This document shows positions 1 through 7,490 of a stretch of 29,938 nucleotides of DNA, piece after piece. Each line of letters starts with the position of its first letter. The first letter of the stretch is position 1. The translations under genes were made by a program, and so were the position numbers. The notes beneath the pieces are model-generated. The model searched no databases and was not told where the DNA came from. It saw only the letters and a program-made list of their open reading frames with translations. The stretch comes from an uncultured Verrucomicrobia subdivision 3 bacterium. Its GTDB lineage: Bacteria; Verrucomicrobiota; Verrucomicrobiae; Limisphaerales; UBA11358. Where the stretch lies: contig CAIXPZ010000232.1 of the NCBI GenBank assembly GCA_903921455.1, positions 1-29,938 on the forward strand. The letters run 5' to 3'.

Positions 1-43
1 CTCCTGCCAACACTTTTTTGCGAATCTCAGCCCAGTCTTCCAT
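1..43 (-). CDS. istA: IS21-family transposase IstA, N-terminal fragment (5' partial gene, cut by window edge)
   Basis: The minus strand reads MEDWAEIRKKVLAG from an ATG at base 43 and stays open to the window edge. This is the characteristic N-terminus of IS21 IstA transposases, which open with a short helical DNA-binding segment ahead of an HTH and a DDE catalytic core. Only 14 residues are visible, so the family call rests on this opening and on the terminal repeats just upstream. The gene is transcribed away from the rest of the window. Confidence 0.6.
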   Translation of the reverse strand, partial: MEDWAEIRKKVLAG

Positions 44-75
44 ATTGCGATACATGCTTCATTGTTAATGAAGAT

Positions 76-132
76 GCCGCACTTTTGAACCGCCCCGTCA
101 CACACATGACCCCGCCGCACTTTTCAGCCGCC
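76..132. repeat. Pair of 19-bp direct repeats in the IS end (76-94 and 114-132)
   Basis: GCCGCACTTTTGAACCGCC at 76-94 and GCCGCACTTTTCAGCCGCC at 114-132 differ at two positions and are 38 bp apart start to start. Repeats of this kind inside IS21-family ends are transposase binding sites. The role here is inferred from position. Confidence 0.65.
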
Positions 133-439
133 GTTTACATTGCTCCTCCTTCCCAGCACTTCGACACGTCCTGGGCGATTTGGGCGTGGAAAACTTGCCA
201 TTAGCCGGCGCCGCGCACTTTTTCTGGTAACGGGCGACGAGCCGCTTGGCCCAACCCAAGCTGCGCGCAAATTCGAAGGATCGGAGGTAGCCGCCGACAA
301 CTCCGAAAGCGACAACCCGGCTGCCGGCAACCTGCGAGAGCTTACGAGTGAAAAGCGGATCGCGGCTTTGAATCCAAACGACGCCTGGCGCAATCGACCA
401 CGCCGATAAATTCCGATCACCAATCACCGTCGTGGTCAT
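98..439 (-). pseudogene. Small element-borne protein of unknown function, truncated by the IS insertion
   Basis: The start is set by an ATGA overlap with the upstream HTH gene (ATG at 439, preceding stop at 436-438). A strong AAGGAGG lies 10 nt ahead of this ATG, whereas the alternative ATG at 448 would be only one base from it. About 100 native residues are readable, beginning MTTTVIGDRNLSAWSIAPGV and including a GGYLRSFEFARSL segment. At base 139 the frame runs into the IS end, and its last residues (CKRRLKSAAGSCV) are translated IS sequence. The native gene is therefore interrupted or has lost its C-terminus. No function is recognised; coupling to an excisionase-like HTH gene suggests a mobile-element accessory protein. 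Confidence 0.6.
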
Positions 440-726
440 ATAGTGCATGCCTCCTTATTTGCGCGGGCTTTGTTGCTCGCGCCTGCCGCGCCTGTAGGAG
501 ATTTGGCGAATTCGCCGGCCGCCGCGCGGCGGTCAAACTCGGCGAGGGACTGGAGATCCACGTAATTTTTCCCGCTGATATTGACTAGCCGAATCCATCC
601 GCGACGTGCCCAGCGCCACAAGGTGACGTCCGAGATTCCGCGGTCGCGTGTCACAGCCCGCGATGCGCGGAGGCCCGTGTTTGGGGTTGGTTCGTTTTGC
701 GCACAAGGCGCCAATTGCCGTTTCAT
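436..726 (-). CDS. Small helix-turn-helix (MerR/excisionase-like) DNA-binding protein
   Basis: This 96-residue protein contains the segment ISDVTLWRWARRGWI followed by a short strand pair (RLVNISGKNYVD) and LQSLAEFDRR. That is the usual layout of winged-helix excisionase/AlpA-like proteins: a recognition helix with a W-R-W core and a wing. Such proteins direct excision or regulate integrase operons. The ATG at 726 is preferred; a longer reading from TTG at 756 has no better support. Its stop overlaps the next gene's start as ATGA, so the two form an operon. It lies about 1.3 kb downstream of the minus-strand integrase, consistent with serving that element. Confidence 0.6.
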   Translation of the reverse strand: MKRQLAPCAQNEPTPNTGLRASRAVTRDRGISDVTLWRWARRGWIRLVNISGKNYVDLQSLAEFDRRAAAGEFAKSPTGAAGASNKARANKEACTI

Positions 727-955
727 TGCCGCATTTTGAAGCAGGCAAAACAGCAACGCGATTTGCGTCCCTGGTCAGGGCATGACCTGGGACGAATCCT
801 GTTTTGGGGAGTAGTTGAAGAGTTTTACTGACCGACTAATCAAAGCCAGATCTCACATTGAAGCTGTAAATCGAGGCCTTGAACTGCAACCACAGTCAAT
901 ATACCACGGACGATTTAGATCGCAATTCCAAAACAAAACATCACCGCCAAAATAA

Positions 956-2029
956 TCAAGATGAGATACGAACAGTCCCCGGCGGTTTGGCCAGAATCGT
1001 CATGAACGCCCGCTCCAAGTTATACAGAATTCTTCGTCTGCGAGCCTTGATATTTGCCACTTTGGAAATCTTCAGCAGCATTGGGGCTATGGCGATCAAA
1101 TCGGCATCAGTTTTCGGATCTAGTGCCGGATAACTTTCCAGCAAAAATCTTTTCGCGAGGTTCCACCACATCTCGGCGGCTTTGGGGCCTTGTGCCGAAT
1201 CAGGCAGGCGTCCGGCCCACGCTAAATAATCCGTCATCTTCGGTTTGGCGGGAAGATTATCCTTGTAGATGAACTTTGAAAGGTTCCGGATTTCTCTTAC
1301 GTAATCCAATAGTTTTTGGGCAACCGCCGTGGCTGGGTTTTCAGGGGCATATCTGTTGTCTGAGGTAAGATCTTGTTGCGTGGCTTCACCCGAGTGCAAT
1401 TGCCGCAATAACTTGTCTTCATCGTCGGTGCTAATCTGGTTCAGCTGCCTGTTCAGAGATTTCAAAAACGGCCAGTGTGTTCTTTCGGTGGCCACGGTTC
1501 GGAACGCCTCCGGCTGATTCACGGCGTGGCGATTCACGACTTCGGTGGCCTCGATCGCCATTGTCGCCAGGCTTCGTAACGCACCCTCGTGCCCGTAACT
1601 GGCCAACTGCTTCAGATGCCAAAAATGTTCTTGGGTTTTCCGGCTGAACGATTCGAAGGCATCCTGGTTGCCCAGACTGGCTATGAGATAGGTCAGCTCT
1701 GCCTGAAATACACCCGCCTGATCAAATTCCCATTTTAACAACGTCGGTCCGTTCGCGGGCGTGTTCAATAATTCAATGAGTCGAATCTGTTCGCGCAAGA
1801 GTGACGTGTCAAACGGCACCATCTGTTCCTTTTCCAGGGCTTCGACCCGGACCAGCTCTTTTTTTAATTCTGCCAGATCGTAGCTATGGAACAGCGGCTG
1901 ATGTTGGAATAGCGACACAGGGTCATCGACCAGGGAAAAAAGGCTGCGCACAAAAACACCTTCGCGTGAACCGGTCGGATGGTCGGTGGCGGGCGGAGTC
2001 GGCAACGCCGATTGTTTTATTTTTTTCAT
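956..2029 (-). CDS. Unrecognised 357-aa protein in the integrase operon
   Basis: The start ATG at 2029 lies 43 nt after the integrase stop, with a weak AGGT upstream, so the two genes are probably cotranscribed. The protein begins MKKIKQSALPTPPATDHPTG and is soluble and mostly helical. It is rich in charged residues, with a basic segment near the C-terminus (KISKVANIKARRRRILYNL) that could bind nucleic acid. I see no signal peptide, membrane segment or catalytic signature. It is probably element cargo of unknown function; I am confident only that it is a real coding sequence, from its length and sustained composition. Confidence 0.6.
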   Translation of the reverse strand: MKKIKQSALPTPPATDHPTGSREGVFVRSLFSLVDDPVSLFQHQPLFHSYDLAELKKELVRVEALEKEQMVPFDTSLLREQIRLIELLNTPANGPTLLKWEFDQAGVFQAELTYLIASLGNQDAFESFSRKTQEHFWHLKQLASYGHEGALRSLATMAIEATEVVNRHAVNQPEAFRTVATERTHWPFLKSLNRQLNQISTDDEDKLLRQLHSGEATQQDLTSDNRYAPENPATAVAQKLLDYVREIRNLSKFIYKDNLPAKPKMTDYLAWAGRLPDSAQGPKAAEMWWNLAKRFLLESYPALDPKTDADLIAIAPMLLKISKVANIKARRRRILYNLERAFMTILAKPPGTVRISS

Positions 2030-2071
2030 AGCGACCTGAATTTGTGATGCCAGAGGTAATTATGGAGGTAG

Positions 2072-3400
2072 TTAATTAGGTGATGATGGGGCAGGCGCGA
2101 TCCCAGGACCGAAGTTCATGCGCGCCGCCTGAAGCTTGCGGTGCTCGTCGCTCAGATGGCCATATACTTTGCCGATGAGGATGCCGCCGTCCTTGTGGCC
2201 GACCCATTTAGCGATCGTCATAAAGTCGATGCCGCTCATTACGGCGTAACTAATATAATGATGCCGGGCATCATGAAATCCGAATTTCTGCAGGTGCTCG
2301 GGCAGCGCCTTCTCTTTGTATTCCAGCTGGGCGTCTTGGCACTGGGGACAAGCTTTTGGCATAGCCTTTACGAACTGGATGTGTTGGCAGCCCCGACAGA
2401 CATAGCCCGAAGCGGCCCGGGTCAGCAGCAACGCTTCCCGAAACGTTTTGGCGTGTGTGTCCTTGTCGCCACGTTGCGGGCTGGGGAACAGCCATTGCGT
2501 GTCTGGCGCGCGGCGCGCCTGCATCTCCTTAATGTGGGTTTCCAGCTCGGGGTTGAAGTCCACACGCCGAGCTTCCAGGTTCTTCGTATCCCCCTCCGAG
2601 CCGATGGTGAGTTGCTTGCGTTCAAAGTTCACATCAGACCAGCACCCCTTGATGGTTTCCTGTTCGCGGGCGCCGCACAGCGCCAGCAGGCGGATGTAGT
2701 CGGCGAAGGCATTACCGTTCTTGGAGGCAGTCAGCGCCGCCCGGCAGAACAGGTTGATGTCCTCGCGCGTAAAGAGCCGGCGGGCTTTCGTCTTGGAGCG
2801 CAGCCAGTCGATGCCTTCAACCGGCAGCGTCTTCACAAACCCGTCAACCTTCGCGCTCTTGAAGACGTTCCGAAAAACCACCACTGCCAGGTTGCAAGTC
2901 CGGTTGGCCATGCCGCGCTCCTTGAGCTTCTGCAGGTGGCCTTTGATGTGATACGGCCGGATCTTGTCGAGGTGCAGGTGCCCGAGGGATTCGGCAAGCT
3001 GCTTGAGGTGGACACGCTCCGTGACCAGTGTGTCCGGTTTTTTGCCCGAGGCGGCCAGCCGCGGATCATAAGTCTCCGCCACGTAGTCGGCGAACTTCGG
3101 GCACCGGCCGATGTGCCGCAGGTGGTTCTCCCCCCGCTCCACCAGCAGGGCACGAAATTTTTCCTGCGCCTCGGCGGCGGAGGCAGCTTCCAATGGCACC
3201 CACTTGACCGCCTTGCGTCCGGCCGCGTCCTCGACGGTGAGGCGGGCGACGAATTTGCCATTGCGCCGCCACAGACCGCGAATTGCGTGCTTGCGGTTGT
3301 CCAGCACCTTGGTGTATCTATAGCGGCGTGAATGTGAGCTTGAACCCGACTGCGGATTGCCTGGCGTTGCCGTGCGTTTCATACGGCAACACTGTCGCAT
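2072..3400 (-). CDS. Tyrosine site-specific recombinase (integrase) with an inserted zinc ribbon
   Basis: This 442-aa phage-type integrase integrates or excises its element at an att site. An N-terminal arm-binding region and a SAM-like core-binding domain (about 100-200) precede the catalytic domain. Visible catalytic residues are Arg245 in CGAREQE, the His376-x-x-Arg379 box in FHDARHHY, His402 in WVGHKDGG and the nucleophile Tyr413 in KVYGHL. Unusually, residues 335-354 hold two CxxC pairs (Cys335/338 and Cys351/354) between the first Arg and the HxxR box, which should form a zinc ribbon inside the catalytic fold. The start may instead be Met7. The gene is transcribed away from the adjacent tRNA-Leu and heads the minus-strand operon. 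All catalytic residues are present, so it is probably active. Confidence 0.92.
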   Translation of the reverse strand: MRQCCRMKRTATPGNPQSGSSSHSRRYRYTKVLDNRKHAIRGLWRRNGKFVARLTVEDAAGRKAVKWVPLEAASAAEAQEKFRALLVERGENHLRHIGRCPKFADYVAETYDPRLAASGKKPDTLVTERVHLKQLAESLGHLHLDKIRPYHIKGHLQKLKERGMANRTCNLAVVVFRNVFKSAKVDGFVKTLPVEGIDWLRSKTKARRLFTREDINLFCRAALTASKNGNAFADYIRLLALCGAREQETIKGCWSDVNFERKQLTIGSEGDTKNLEARRVDFNPELETHIKEMQARRAPDTQWLFPSPQRGDKDTHAKTFREALLLTRAASGYVCRGCQHIQFVKAMPKACPQCQDAQLEYKEKALPEHLQKFGFHDARHHYISYAVMSGIDFMTIAKWVGHKDGGILIGKVYGHLSDEHRKLQAARMNFGPGIAPAPSSPN

Positions 3401-3432
3401 ATTCTGTAGCAGGCATCAAGCTTGGGTTCATA

Positions 3433-3449
3433 AACAGTCGCAAACTGTT
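3433..3449. promoter_or_regulatory. Short inverted repeat between the left integrase and tRNA-Leu
   Basis: AACAGT (3433-3438) and ACTGTT (3444-3449) form a perfect 6-bp inverted repeat with a 5-nt centre. It lies upstream of both the minus-strand integrase and the plus-strand tRNA, where an operator or recombinase core site would be expected. Function is inferred from position only. Confidence 0.3.
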
Positions 3450-3461
3450 GTAAATCAAGTT

Positions 3462-3546
3462 GCCCACGTGGCGGAATTGGCAGACGCGCTAGATTCAGGT
3501 TCTAGTGAGTAACATCATACAGGTTCAAGTCCTGTCGTGGGCACCA
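3462..3546 (+). tRNA. tRNA-Leu (anticodon CAG), 3' CCA encoded
   Basis: The 85-nt gene folds as a class II tRNA. The acceptor stem is GCCCACG (3462-3468) with CGTGGGC (3536-3542), followed by discriminator A and an encoded CCA. The anticodon stem is CTAGA/TCTAG around loop TTCAGGT, giving anticodon CAG (3496-3498), which reads the leucine codon CUG. A short variable arm follows, then a T-arm containing GGTTCAAGTCC. It sits between two divergent integrases, and its 3' end is the likely integration target of the element on its right. Confidence 0.97.
3522..3546 (+). other. Candidate attachment site (attL) in the tRNA-Leu 3' end
   Basis: The T-arm and acceptor 3' half of the tRNA lie 64 bp upstream of a plus-strand tyrosine integrase. 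This is the classical tRNA-targeting arrangement. I found no second copy of this segment in the window, so the matching attR should lie beyond the right edge. The exact core is unknown. Confidence 0.4.
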
Positions 3547-3579
3547 TATTTGACAACGGTTCTGTGAGTTTTGCTTGAT

Positions 3580-3600
3580 TACCTGACACCTACCTGACAC
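3580..3600. repeat. Tandem 10-bp direct repeat upstream of the right integrase
   Basis: TACCTGACAC occurs at 3580-3589 and 3591-3600, a spacing of 11 bp (one helical turn), just ahead of the integrase start. Same-face tandem sites between att and int are typical of arm-type integrase sites or a regulator binding site. The role is inferred. Confidence 0.4.
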
Positions 3601-3609
3601 TATGGGGGT

Positions 3610-5100
3610 ATGAAAGCAATGCTCGCTGTTAAGGCGGATAACGCCATTCATTCCAGTGTCACCACGACCGGAACTTCGCCGGCCGACGCTTCGGCAACTC
3701 CCAAAGCTCCCGAAAAAGAAACAAAATGGGCCGTAGTAAAGGGCTCTCAAACCGTGCGGATTTACTACACCCCGGACCTCACGGACAAAGGGGAAATCCC
3801 GTTCTTCACCATTTCTTACTGGATGCACGGCAAGCGGTCGCGCCACGTTTTTCCCACACTCAAGGCGGCCAAAAAAGCCGCCAAGAAAAAAGCCGAGGAA
3901 CTGGACCGAGGCGATCACGGCGCCGCCAAGCTCACCAATGCCGACAGCGCCGCCTACTGCCGCGCGATTGATCTGCTGAAACCGTCCGGCGCGTCGCTGG
4001 AGTTCGCGGCGTCGGAATATGCCAGCGCCATCAAACGCCTGGGCGGGGTGTCGCTTTCGGCGGCGGTGGATTATTACGTGCGCCGGCATCCCGAGAAGAT
4101 GGAGTCGAAATTGGTGCCGGAGGTCGTGAAGGAAATGATCGACCTCAAGCGGGCCGACAGGTTGAGCGACCGCTACATCGATCAACTCGGTTATGACATG
4201 AAACGGTTCATGCGCCGGTTCTGCAACCGGATTGGGGATGTGCGCGGGACGGAAGTGGATGCCTGGCTGCGCGAATTGAAGGTCGGGCCGCGCACGCGCA
4301 ACAACCTGCGCGCCTCCATCCAAGTGCTGTTCAATTACGCCATTTCGCGGAAGTATCTGGAAAAAGACAATGACGAGATGGATGCGGTTCCGCTGGCAAA
4401 AGACAAGGGCGGCGAGATTGAAATTTTCACGCCGAAGGAAATGGCGGAATTGCTGGCGGTGGCGTCGGCGGAACAACTGCCCTTCATGGCGATCAGCGCG
4501 TTTGCCGGTGTGCGGCACGCGGAAATTCAGCGGCTGGATTGGAAGCATGTGAACCAAGCCGCCGGCATCATTGAAATCCGGGCGGGCGCGGCCAAGACGG
4601 CGAGCCGGCGGGTGATTCCGATTTTGCCGAATCTGGCGGCGTGGCTCAAACCGCACTGGAAAGAAGCGGGGCCGGTCTGCTCGTTCGCGAACATGGTGGA
4701 TCAATTCAAGGACATGACCCGCAAGGTGAATCTGGCGCGGCGGGCGGCGTGGGCGACGGCGAAGGGCGTCAGCGAAGATGACTTGAAAGCGGCCGATGCG
4801 CGGGCAGCCAAACGGCGCAAAGAGGACAATGAAAATCAGAAGGGCCGGCGGGCGCGAGGTTCAGTCCTGCCGCTGGGGTCGGACACGGCGGAGGATGAAG
4901 GCTGGGCACCGTTCGCATGGAAGCAAAACGCGCTGCGGCATTCGTTCATCTCCTACCGCGTGTCGGAGACTGGCAACGTGGCCAACGTGTCGCTGGAGGC
5001 GGGCAATTCACCGCAGATGATTTTCCAACACTATAAAGAGCTGGTGCAGCCGAACGCGGCGAAGGCGTGGTTTGCCATCGTGCCGGCGGGCAAGAGTTGA
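3610..5100 (+). CDS. Tyrosine recombinase (integrase) of the right-hand element
   Basis: This 496-aa integrase has a low-complexity N-terminus (about 1-37), an arm-binding region with a basic KKAAKKKAEE segment, a core-binding domain (about 165-250) and a catalytic domain. Visible residues are Arg302 in FAGVRHAEI, Lys329, Arg443 in NALRHSF and Tyr475 in IFQHYKELV. Both catalytic histidine positions appear to be Asn (Asn440 of the HxxR box, Asn466 in EAGNSPQM); I have the impression that this variant occurs in other integrases from PVC bacteria. A charged linker of about 50 residues (385-432) is inserted before the HxxR box. The start at 3610 follows GGGGGT closely, and 3619 is an alternative. 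It faces away from tRNA-Leu and is the first gene of the element. Confidence 0.9.
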   Translation: MKAMLAVKADNAIHSSVTTTGTSPADASATPKAPEKETKWAVVKGSQTVRIYYTPDLTDKGEIPFFTISYWMHGKRSRHVFPTLKAAKKAAKKKAEELDRGDHGAAKLTNADSAAYCRAIDLLKPSGASLEFAASEYASAIKRLGGVSLSAAVDYYVRRHPEKMESKLVPEVVKEMIDLKRADRLSDRYIDQLGYDMKRFMRRFCNRIGDVRGTEVDAWLRELKVGPRTRNNLRASIQVLFNYAISRKYLEKDNDEMDAVPLAKDKGGEIEIFTPKEMAELLAVASAEQLPFMAISAFAGVRHAEIQRLDWKHVNQAAGIIEIRAGAAKTASRRVIPILPNLAAWLKPHWKEAGPVCSFANMVDQFKDMTRKVNLARRAAWATAKGVSEDDLKAADARAAKRRKEDNENQKGRRARGSVLPLGSDTAEDEGWAPFAWKQNALRHSFISYRVSETGNVANVSLEAGNSPQMIFQHYKELVQPNAAKAWFAIVPAGKS

Positions 5101-5112
5101 ATCCGCCGGCTG

Positions 5113-5169
5113 CCTGGACAATACGAAAATCCGAAGGAAAAATTTTCGGATGGACAGGCATTGTCCAGG
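5113..5169. repeat. Nested inverted repeats downstream of the integrase
   Basis: CCTGGACAAT (5113-5122) pairs perfectly with ATTGTCCAGG (5160-5169). Inside it ATCCGAA (5129-5135) pairs with TTCGGAT (5145-5151). A competing pairing TGGACA (5151-5156) with TGTCCA is also possible. The structure starts 13 bp after the integrase stop. It may act as a transcription terminator, although no T-tract follows, or as a recombination or protein binding site. Confidence 0.5.
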
Positions 5170-5318
5170 GCCTGTGATAATTTGGATCCATGTGGGGATG
5201 CTCTACGGCGGGGATAATTTGAGCGCGATGAACGTTCCGCTTGATGTCGCTTCCTGGCGGGCGCATCCTCTGGCAAAATTAAGAACCCAATCGCCACTCA
5301 TCAACTAAGGGACTGACC

Positions 5319-7139
5319 ATGATTTCAAAAGACGCGTGCCTCAAGGCGGTAAAAAATTTCCGGGCTAAACATGGTGTCGAAGCAGCAGATGAAAATATCA
5401 TTGCCACCATCCACCTGATGAACACGCACGGGCTGGATTTGCATTCCGCAATGGACCAGAGTTCCCGCAGCGGAAACGATCACGGGGTTGATGGCTGGTT
5501 CTACGACGACAAAACGAACGACCTCACTGTCTATCAGAGCAAGCTGTCGGAAAGTCGCGCCCTCGCGTTGCGCGGTCTCGGTGATCTGGATTATGCCCGG
5601 CAATGGCTGGAGGAAGTGCTGATTGATGGAACAGTCGCCGCGGTTCCTGACAATCATTGTCTTTTCAACCTTTACACCGCGCTCTCGCAAAAAAAAGAGG
5701 TCATCCGAAAAATTAATTTTCTGCTGCTTTCGCCGTTTGAAAAAAACGAAATCGAGGACTCGCCGGAATACGATGAATTCACCAAAGGACTGGTCAAATC
5801 AAAGCTAAACGACTTCATGCGGCAGTCCCGTGCCGGGAAGTTGGACACCGGACTGGTGCAATACAATTTGGAATCCGCCCTGCCGGAGAAAATCAAAACC
5901 TACCCCATCACCAAAATCCCGGACTCGCAAATTGATCTGCGTAAAAACGCCTATCTGGACCTGGCATATATCTCCCTTTACAGCCTCGTGGAACTCTACC
6001 GACAACGCGGGAATGTCCTGTTCGATAAAAACGTCAGGCTTTCTCTGATGAATACGAAGGAGGCCAAAGACCGGCTGGTGCATCCTTTGGAAGAAACCCT
6101 GGACAAAATCGTCAAAGGCGAACTCAGCCCGAACATTTTCCCGTTCTACCACATTGGCGTCACGATTGCCGCGTCGGCCTCGACGGCGGGGGAAAACAGT
6201 CTGCTCAATCTGGAAGCGCCAAGCATCATCAACGGTTGTCAGACGATCACTATCGCCCAGGAATATTTGAAACAATTGGAGAAAAAAACTGAAAACGAGG
6301 AGGCCATCAAGCGGTTTAAGCAGATAAAAGTTGTCGCGAAGGTGGTGGTCGGAACCAGCAATGAAGAGTTGAAGGAAATCACCAACGCCAACAACCGGCA
6401 GAATCCCATTGAAAACTGGCAACTATTCTCAAATGAGCCGATGCACATTGAGATTGAGCAGACGTTGAAAGACAGCGGGGTGTTTTATGAGCGGCAAAAG
6501 GGAAAATTTGAGTCCCTGATGAAAAATGCGGACAACGCGAAGTATTTTCCGAACACCAACGGGACATTTATCAAAGTTGTCGATCTGGCTCAGGTGGTAG
6601 CGCTGGCGAGGAACAATATCACTTGGGCGGCCAAGCCCTCGGAAATATTTCTGAACAAACAAAACCACGATCAAATTTTCGACCGAACCATTCCCAAATA
6701 TACACGGGACATGGTTTACTGTTCAAACCTGCAAAAATGTATCAAGCGCGGGCTCAATAATTACCTCGACCTCCCGACCCACGCCAACAGCAACGCACCG
6801 ACGATATTCAAGAAGCCGGTTGTCCGCAATTATGTGTCGCGGCTGGCTCTGCTTTATTTTTATCAAAACCCCAACAAGGAATCGCTGCGCGCCGACTATT
6901 CAAAAGTCTTGCTGAAGATCGCCAGCTTGGCGGACGAAATGGAAACCTTTTACATGAAGGTGGTGAGCAAAACCAAGAACTGGTTTACGGCCGAATCGAA
7001 GGATCTATCGGTTGAAGTCTCCAAAAAGAGCATGGAAGTTTTTTTCAAATCCCTCGAAATCGAGCTAGGAATTGATTCTGAAGACGGGCCGGTGCCATTT
7101 GGGCCACGCTCCATCAAGTGGAGCGATTACGAAGAATAA
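5319..7139 (+). CDS. AIPR-family abortive phage infection protein
   Basis: This 606-aa protein matches the AIPR family, found in abortive-infection and restriction-linked loci. The family hallmark is the central IINGCQTITIAQEYL segment followed by NNRQNPIENWQLFSNEP and a downstream FYERQKGKF. The N-terminal part contains VDGWFYDD and VYQSK; Asp58 with Gln73-x-Lys75 looks like a PD-(D/E)XK (Mrr-like D...QxK) nuclease core. The start ATG at 5319 has AAGGGA about 6 nt upstream. A 218-bp spacer separates it from the integrase, so it probably has its own promoter. It is the first cargo gene and stands next to a helicase-methylase-ATPase operon on the same strand. The toxic target is unknown. Family assignment is confident; nuclease activity is inferred. 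Confidence 0.85.
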   Translation: MISKDACLKAVKNFRAKHGVEAADENIIATIHLMNTHGLDLHSAMDQSSRSGNDHGVDGWFYDDKTNDLTVYQSKLSESRALALRGLGDLDYARQWLEEVLIDGTVAAVPDNHCLFNLYTALSQKKEVIRKINFLLLSPFEKNEIEDSPEYDEFTKGLVKSKLNDFMRQSRAGKLDTGLVQYNLESALPEKIKTYPITKIPDSQIDLRKNAYLDLAYISLYSLVELYRQRGNVLFDKNVRLSLMNTKEAKDRLVHPLEETLDKIVKGELSPNIFPFYHIGVTIAASASTAGENSLLNLEAPSIINGCQTITIAQEYLKQLEKKTENEEAIKRFKQIKVVAKVVVGTSNEELKEITNANNRQNPIENWQLFSNEPMHIEIEQTLKDSGVFYERQKGKFESLMKNADNAKYFPNTNGTFIKVVDLAQVVALARNNITWAAKPSEIFLNKQNHDQIFDRTIPKYTRDMVYCSNLQKCIKRGLNNYLDLPTHANSNAPTIFKKPVVRNYVSRLALLYFYQNPNKESLRADYSKVLLKIASLADEMETFYMKVVSKTKNWFTAESKDLSVEVSKKSMEVFFKSLEIELGIDSEDGPVPFGPRSIKWSDYEE

Positions 7140-7418
7140 TTAATTGAGATCGTTCCGGACCGGCAGCATACGCTGAACGGCGACGGCTTGGTAATCGGCG
7201 GCGGTTTCATAAACGTAGCACAGCCGGCCATTGGCACCGGCGGCGACAATTTCCCGCCACTGGGCGACACGCTCGGCGGCGGGTCGGATGGTTTGCGCGA
7301 AGATCGGCTGAAAGCGCGTCGTCATGCAATTGCTGGTCAAGTAGTGGCCCTCGGTGGCGGACATCAAGAATTTTTTGGTAAGTGGGGCTGATTGGACTGT
7401 GGTTTGCATTGTTTTCAT
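7140..7418 (-). CDS. Small unknown protein convergent with the AIPR gene
   Basis: Reading from ATG 7418 gives 92 residues (start MKTMQTTVQSAPLTKKFLMS). A longer form from ATG 7454 is possible but would place a palindromic operator-like site inside the gene. Its stop abuts the AIPR stop with no gap, and it diverges from the helicase operon. The sequence has a WREIVAAGANGRLCYVYETAADYQAV segment typical of a compact alpha/beta protein, but I recognise no family. No convincing Shine-Dalgarno is visible. It could be a regulator or an inhibitor kept with the defence genes; this is inference from position. Confidence 0.45.
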   Translation of the reverse strand: MKTMQTTVQSAPLTKKFLMSATEGHYLTSNCMTTRFQPIFAQTIRPAAERVAQWREIVAAGANGRLCYVYETAADYQAVAVQRMLPVRNDLN

Positions 7419-7432
7419 TGTATTTAATTGGT

Positions 7433-7448
7433 TATAGCGTTTGCTATA
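7433..7448. promoter_or_regulatory. Palindromic operator-like site in the divergent defence promoter region
   Basis: TATAGC (7433-7438), GTTT, then GCTATA (7443-7448) form a 16-bp palindrome between the divergent small gene and the helicase operon. The layout resembles operators bound by XRE-type regulators, and an XRE domain is encoded at the start of the helicase 43 bp away. Confidence 0.45.
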
Positions 7449-7455
7449 TTGCATA

Positions 7456-7481
7456 TTGACATTATTTCTAAGTTATGTCAA
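7456..7481. promoter_or_regulatory. Inverted repeat just upstream of the helicase start
   Basis: TTGACAT (7456-7462) and ATGTCAA (7475-7481) form a perfect 7-bp inverted repeat with a 12-bp centre, ending 9 bp before the GTG start of the helicase gene. The left arm also contains TTGACA, a perfect -35 match, but I find no good -10 at normal spacing. It is a candidate autoregulatory operator. A tiny reading frame (ATG 7474 to TGA 7500, MSSLGRDA) overlaps the start and may be chance. Confidence 0.4.
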
Positions 7482-7490
7482 GTTTAGGGC

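Larger units (their letters stand above)
1..139 (-). mobile_element. Left end of an IS21-family insertion sequence (partial, runs off the window)
   Basis: Read on the minus strand, the element seems to begin at base 139 with TGTAAACGGCGG. It carries two near-identical 19-bp direct repeats (114-132 and 76-94, both starting GCCGCACTTTT on the plus strand, two mismatches) and then a transposase start at base 43. A 5'-TG tip, multiple internal terminal repeats and a short leader before istA are typical of IS21-family ends. The rest, including istB and the right end, lies outside the window, so the target duplication cannot be checked. Confidence 0.7.

Noticed and set aside
2141..3331. Long plus-strand open frame opposite the left integrase
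   Set aside because: It is the complement of a gene with complete recombinase motifs and has no recognisable domain of its own.
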